The notes under the pieces are model-generated. The model worked only from the letters and a program-made list of their open reading frames with translations. It did not search any database and was not told the origin of the DNA. From contig JAQWOJ010000050.1 in the NCBI GenBank assembly GCA_029245905.1, positions 1-36,275 on the forward strand: 36,275 nt of DNA, written 5' to 3'. The position numbers were made by a program, and so were the translations under genes. Source of the stretch: Gammaproteobacteria bacterium. GTDB taxonomy: Bacteria; Pseudomonadota; Gammaproteobacteria; Pseudomonadales; Pseudohongiellaceae. Positions 33,111-36,275 of the stretch are shown here, piece by piece; position 1 is the stretch's first letter, and every line of letters begins with the position of its first letter.

Positions 33111-33167
33111 GGGCGTGGGACAAGTTAAGTCCTTTCAAGGATTGTAGAAAGAGGTAGTAAAATAGAT

Positions 33168-33542
33168 ATGACGACGATTAAAAAGCTTGTTTCACTCAGC
33201 TGTCTTCCAATTTTATTAATTGGCTGCGGATCTCAATCAGAAATGCCGTCCAAGGCCGATGAGTTTTTATCTGACCCGATCGCTGTGCAGAGGGGTCGTT
33301 CAATATTCGTTGGAACGTGTGCTGGCTATTGCCATAAATTAACACCCGAGCCAACAGACGCGGTCTATCTATTTGATTGTGAGTGGAAGCACGGCGGTAC
33401 TGACCAACAGATTTTTAATACAGTCACAAACGGCGTCCCAGATACAAGAATGATAGCTTTCGGGTCCAACTTCCCAGAAGGAGAAGATGATCTCTGGAAG
33501 GTCATAGCATTTCTAAAATCAAATAGAACGGAATGCGCCTAG
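33168..33542 (+). CDS. Lipoprotein cytochrome c with CX3CH heme motif
   Basis: This 124-residue protein has a lipoprotein signal ending L-I-G-C (Cys20). After the anchor it has an unusual heme site, C51-A-G-Y-C55-H56, with three rather than two residues between the cysteines. The downstream Met95 in VPDTRMIAFG is the likely sixth iron ligand, as in class I cytochromes. A further Cys71 and Cys123 could form a disulfide. A Shine-Dalgarno-like GAGG lies upstream. It precedes the PQQ dehydrogenase by about 105-120 bases on the same strand, so it is probably its electron acceptor. That role is inferred from position and family. Confidence 0.85.
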   Translation: MTTIKKLVSLSCLPILLIGCGSQSEMPSKADEFLSDPIAVQRGRSIFVGTCAGYCHKLTPEPTDAVYLFDCEWKHGGTDQQIFNTVTNGVPDTRMIAFGSNFPEGEDDLWKVIAFLKSNRTECA

Positions 33543-33662
33543 AGAACATAAAATTTCTATCCAAATGCCCGCGAAATACTAGAAGTAGGGCATAGATTTT
33601 GATCGATCGTTTTTATAAGGGATTATTAGCTTAGAGATAAATTACAAATGAGGTCACTTTAC

Positions 33663-35489
33663 ATGTCTAATTACGGTAAGATTTTTTTCATAGTGCTATA
33701 CGCATTATTCGCTTACAGTTGCACACCCGCCGAGCAAGAAGCAAACCCCACGTTATCCGAAATACCAGAAAGCGCTCCTACGTTTAACGCCGACGATGTT
33801 GGGGAAGCCTTGGAAATTACGACAACACATTGGACCAACGAGCGGCCAATAGGGGATGGTGAGGGGCCGGTCACCGACGAAATGCTTTTGGAGCCCCAAA
33901 GCGCAGCGGCGGGGCGAAATTGGATTCAGTTTGGTGGAGACTATAGCAACAACAGACATAGCCCTATTGAGCAATTATCCGTTGAAAACGTAGATAACCT
34001 AAAGTTTGAGTGGGGTTTTCCTTCGGGCACACTTGGCCAATTTTCCGTCTCTCCGCTGGTTTACGATGGGATAATGTATGTAACCACATCGTACAATCGC
34101 TTGATGGCACTTGATGCTCGAACCGGCCAAATGTACTGGCGCTACGATCATCAGCAACCAGAAGATCTTCGGTTGTGTTGCGGCCCTGCTAACCGCGGAG
34201 CATCAATTCACGGCGATAAAATTTTTATGGCCACATTAGATTCCAGAATAATGGCCTTTGATAGATTCAGTGGCGAAAAATTATGGGATTCTGAAATCAT
34301 CGAATATTTCAGAGGATTTAGCGCGACTTCGGCGCCTTTGATTGTAAAAGACCTTGCTATCATTGGAGTTGGTGGTGGTGAGTTTGGGATTCGTGGTTTC
34401 TTTGATGCCTATAATATAAATACCGGCGAAAGAGTGTGGAGACACTACACGGTCCCCGCAGAAGGGGAGCCTGGATATGAGACATGGTCAGGCAACTCTT
34501 ATGAAACTGGGGGAGCCCCCGCTTGGACAATCGGTACCTATGACGCAGAGTTAAATTTAGTTTACTGGACGACAGGCAATCCGTCTCCGGACTGGAATGG
34601 AGATGCTCGGCTAGGCGATAATCTTTTTTCAGATAGTGTCCTCGCAATAAACCCCGATACAGGCGAAAGAGTCTGGTATTATCAATTCACCCCGCATGAC
34701 GTATGGGACTACGATGGGAATTCTCACTTGTTTCAAGCTGATATTGTCGAGGATGGGGAAACCACTAAAGCGTTGGTTCAAGCAAACCGAAACGGGTTCT
34801 TCTACGCCATAAATAGGACTAATGGGGAATTCATTCGCGCCACTAGCTATATGGAACAATTAAACTGGGCGGATTCGATGGAGCCAAACGGTAGACCTGT
34901 CGTTAACCCCGATGCAATGCCAAATGAAGAGCCGACATTCCGCGTTTGCCCCGGAATTTTTGGAGGCATGAACGGGGCCGTTTCAGGATCGCTCAACCCA
35001 GAGCTCGGTCTAGCCTTTATACCAGTAATCGAAAGCTGCCAGTTGATGCAGAAAGGTATCAGCATGCACGTTGAGGGGCAGCTTTTTTTTGGAGGACTTC
35101 CCATCCCTGTTGACCTAGAACCGGATGAGGACGGAAATTGGGCTGCGTATGGGCATATATCAGCCGTCGATTACAGCACTGGCGATATCGCATGGAGATA
35201 TCACGACCCGCAACCAATGATGGCCGGGACTCTTAGCACGGCAGGTGGATTAGTGTTCACAGGGAGTCAAACAGGTCATGCTATTGGCTTGGATGCAGAA
35301 ACTGGAGAGGTGGTTTGGCGTAAGCGCCTTGGTGGTGGAGTTCGCAGTCAACCCATCGCATATGAGCTAGACGGTGAAGCCTATGTTGCAATTGCGTCCG
35401 GCAACTTCCAAAGTATCGCAGGCTTAGCTGGAGGCGACGTTTCTATTCCTGAAGGTGGTCAACTATATGTTTTTAAATTAGACAACTAA
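33663..35489 (+). CDS. PQQ-dependent alcohol dehydrogenase-type lipoprotein, predicted lanthanide-binding
   Basis: A quinoprotein dehydrogenase of about 608 residues with beta-propeller repeats (for example GEKLWDSE, GERVWRHY, GERVWYYQF, GDIAWRYHD, GEVVWRKRL). The adjacent-cysteine pair CCGPANRG (codons at 34176-34181) is the PQQ-stacking vicinal disulfide. Metal ligands fit: Glu in GGGEFG (34380), Asn in TGNPSP (34578), and the catalytic Asp in TPHDVWDYDGN (34707). The Asp two residues later (34713) is the mark of lanthanide-dependent enzymes. The start was set at ATG 33663, which has GAGGT eight bases upstream; ATG 33648 is an alternative. A lipobox (A-Y-S-C) suggests membrane anchoring. 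Substrate unknown, likely an alcohol or aldehyde. Confidence 0.9.
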   Translation: MSNYGKIFFIVLYALFAYSCTPAEQEANPTLSEIPESAPTFNADDVGEALEITTTHWTNERPIGDGEGPVTDEMLLEPQSAAAGRNWIQFGGDYSNNRHSPIEQLSVENVDNLKFEWGFPSGTLGQFSVSPLVYDGIMYVTTSYNRLMALDARTGQMYWRYDHQQPEDLRLCCGPANRGASIHGDKIFMATLDSRIMAFDRFSGEKLWDSEIIEYFRGFSATSAPLIVKDLAIIGVGGGEFGIRGFFDAYNINTGERVWRHYTVPAEGEPGYETWSGNSYETGGAPAWTIGTYDAELNLVYWTTGNPSPDWNGDARLGDNLFSDSVLAINPDTGERVWYYQFTPHDVWDYDGNSHLFQADIVEDGETTKALVQANRNGFFYAINRTNGEFIRATSYMEQLNWADSMEPNGRPVVNPDAMPNEEPTFRVCPGIFGGMNGAVSGSLNPELGLAFIPVIESCQLMQKGISMHVEGQLFFGGLPIPVDLEPDEDGNWAAYGHISAVDYSTGDIAWRYHDPQPMMAGTLSTAGGLVFTGSQTGHAIGLDAETGEVVWRKRLGGGVRSQPIAYELDGEAYVAIASGNFQSIAGLAGGDVSIPEGGQLYVFKLDN

Positions 35490-35497
35490 TCTAGTAA

Positions 35498-35531
35498 GAA
35501 AAGCAGAGGCAATAGCTTGCTTCTGCTTTTC
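35498..35531 (+). terminator. Intrinsic terminator of the cytochrome-PQQ operon
   Basis: GAAAAGCAGA (35498-35507) pairs perfectly with TCTGCTTTTC (35522-35531), with an inner GCAA/TTGC stem (35509-35512 and 35517-35520) around TAGC. The descending arm contains the T-run. It lies nine bases after the stop. A strong stem with A-rich and T-rich ends can work on both strands. Confidence 0.8.
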
Positions 35532-35674
35532 CCATATAAACCACTAGCAGGCGACGAAAAGTTAAGCGCGGCGGAGGTCGCTGCTTTAAAACTTATGGGC
35601 TCTTTTAACGCTACCGCGACGGTGTCTGCTTGTTGGTTTGTGAAACCTCATAATAAAGTCCATTTAGTTTTTCT

Positions 35675-35947
35675 TCATTCCAAACCCTCTAAGACTCTTA
35701 ACCTTCTGATCTCTTCACGGTTTAATTCAAGTTTTTTTACCACAGGATGACAGTCATCAATTAACCTCCAATAAGGTAGCTGATTTTCTTGTTCCTCTAT
35801 CGCTTGTCTTAAAAAGATACCAGTGGTCACTGGCCAAGTGTTGTCTACCCGTTCTTGGAGTGCAAAATCTAATCTCAATTCCCTTGAGGGCCTAGCTTTT
35901 CCTTTAGATATTTTGAATATAGTTCGTAATTTTTTCAGGAGATGCAA
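35675..35947 (-). CDS. Small hypothetical protein
   Basis: I do not recognise this 90-residue protein. It is soluble and basic at the start (MHLLKKLRTIFKISKGKARP), acidic and amphipathic at the end (LELNREEIRRLRVLEGLE), with no signal peptide. Codon use looks ordinary. It lies 54 bases after the amine oxidase stop on the same strand, so may share its transcript. No clear Shine-Dalgarno sequence is seen. It might be chance, but the length without stops and the charge pattern favour a real gene. Confidence 0.5.
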   Translation of the reverse strand: MHLLKKLRTIFKISKGKARPSRELRLDFALQERVDNTWPVTTGIFLRQAIEEQENQLPYWRLIDDCHPVVKKLELNREEIRRLRVLEGLE

Positions 35948-36001
35948 TTAGTATCTTCTGACCCGCCTTTGAGTCAGAAAAATTTCTCTCCAATGTTTTT
36001 A

Positions 36002-36275
36002 TTATATTTCTATTGACTCGACAGTAACGGAGTTGTTTATAACCGTTACTGGGTAAGATTGTAGATCTAATGGATATAATTCTTTAATTTTTTTGGCTTC
36101 TCTTAGCCCTGTGTTTAAAGCACCATGAGTAAATGCATACTCTAGGACACTTGTTGCCTCGCCGGCAAAAAATATTTTATTTTGAACTGGGCTGGCTAAT
36201 TCGGTTCGCAATTTTAAGTCGTCTTGATTGTGTCCAGGAGCTGAGTAAGCTCCTAGTATGTATGGCTCCATTCCC
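36002..36275 (-). CDS. Flavin amine oxidase, C-terminal part (cut by window edge)
   Basis: The visible 90 or so residues are the C-terminal end of an FAD-dependent amine oxidase: EPYILGAYSAPGHNQDD, then KIFFAGEATSVLEYAFTHGALNTGLREA, read in two parts, is the classical FAD-closing motif (F-A-G-E-A-T-S followed by H-G-A-x-x-S/T-G). Reading continues through the right edge without a start, so the Met at 36271 is internal. Family members oxidise polyamines, monoamines or amino acids; the substrate cannot be told here. A small unknown gene follows. Confidence 0.85.
   Translation of the reverse strand, partial: GMEPYILGAYSAPGHNQDDLKLRTELASPVQNKIFFAGEATSVLEYAFTHGALNTGLREAKKIKELYPLDLQSYPVTVINNSVTVESIEI

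Larger units (their letters stand above)
32805..33167. other. Gap between hexR and cytochrome c gene
   Basis: These 363 bases hold a possible 49-residue ORF (32864-33013), a perfect 8-bp palindrome (33044-33065) and a weak promoter (33082-33110). No known RNA gene was recognised. Confidence 0.6.

Noticed and set aside
33550-33595. ATGCCC/GGGCAT inverted pair between the cytochrome and PQQ genes, considered as a terminator
   Set aside because: Six-base arms with a 17-base loop and no T-run directly after; too weak to call.
35517-35750. Plus-strand 77-codon frame after the PQQ dehydrogenase
   Set aside because: It starts inside the intrinsic terminator stem, has no Shine-Dalgarno sequence, and overlaps the more plausible minus-strand gene.

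Overview
The window looks like chromosomal DNA of a free-living, probably marine, gammaproteobacterium. The evidence is the gene content and gene order. SlmA, CmoA/CmoB, UvrD, RpoH, HexR-type RpiR and YaaA are all of gammaproteobacterial type. The blocks rpmB-rpmG | coaBC, argB-slmA > < pyrE-rph | yicC-gmk-rpoZ-spoT-ridA-recG match the usual gammaproteobacterial layout. Base composition is AT-leaning by eye and intergenic gaps are short. No rRNA, tRNA, CRISPR array, complete insertion sequence or prophage was seen. Genus cannot be read from the sequence alone.

Layout. 1-2.5 kb: the first 14 codons of rsmD (leaving the window leftwards), a short leader ORF joined to ftsY, then rpoH and its terminator. 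2.5-6.7 kb: a DUF423 membrane protein, trmB, a convergent pair (YgjP-like metallohydrolase and a small methyltransferase), and the tRNA wobble-uridine pair cmoA-cmoB. 6.9-7.9 kb: a RAYT-like (REP-associated tyrosine transposase) protein with a changed active site and a DnaA-domain-IV-like tail. 7.9-13.2 kb: ribosomal proteins L33/L28, coaBC, argB, slmA, pyrE, rph. 13.3-21 kb: yicC, gmk, rpoZ, spoT, ridA, recG, ubiA. 21-28 kb: glutaryl-CoA dehydrogenase, uvrD, and a TRAP transporter whose binding protein (+) faces its two membrane subunits (-). 28-32 kb: small accessory genes (DUF4265, yaaA, DUF938 methyltransferase, a membrane-anchored split-barrel protein, a COG3146-type acyltransferase). 32-35.5 kb: a HexR-like regulator, then a lipoprotein cytochrome c with a lipoprotein PQQ dehydrogenase. 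35.7-36.3 kb: an unknown small protein and the C-terminal end of a flavin amine oxidase, cut by the window edge.

How the genes work together. Most are housekeeping: protein targeting (FtsY), heat shock (RpoH), tRNA modification (TrmB, CmoAB), CoA, arginine, pyrimidine and ubiquinone synthesis, division-site control (SlmA), the stringent response (SpoT next to RpoZ) and DNA repair (RecG, UvrD). The accessory part points to use of small organic substrates: a TakP-like TRAP importer, glutaryl-CoA oxidation, and a PQQ alcohol dehydrogenase whose Asp-x-Asp active-site signature suggests lanthanide use, paired with a cytochrome c that has a CX3CH heme site.

Most worth a second look: the SD-bearing leader ORF ending exactly at the ftsY start; the in-frame rpoZ-UAG-spoT junction with a hairpin at the TTG start; the RAYT-like protein with QYH in place of HUH; the predicted lanthanide PQQ dehydrogenase with its CX3CH cytochrome and upstream palindrome; and a near-consensus SlmA-binding sequence.
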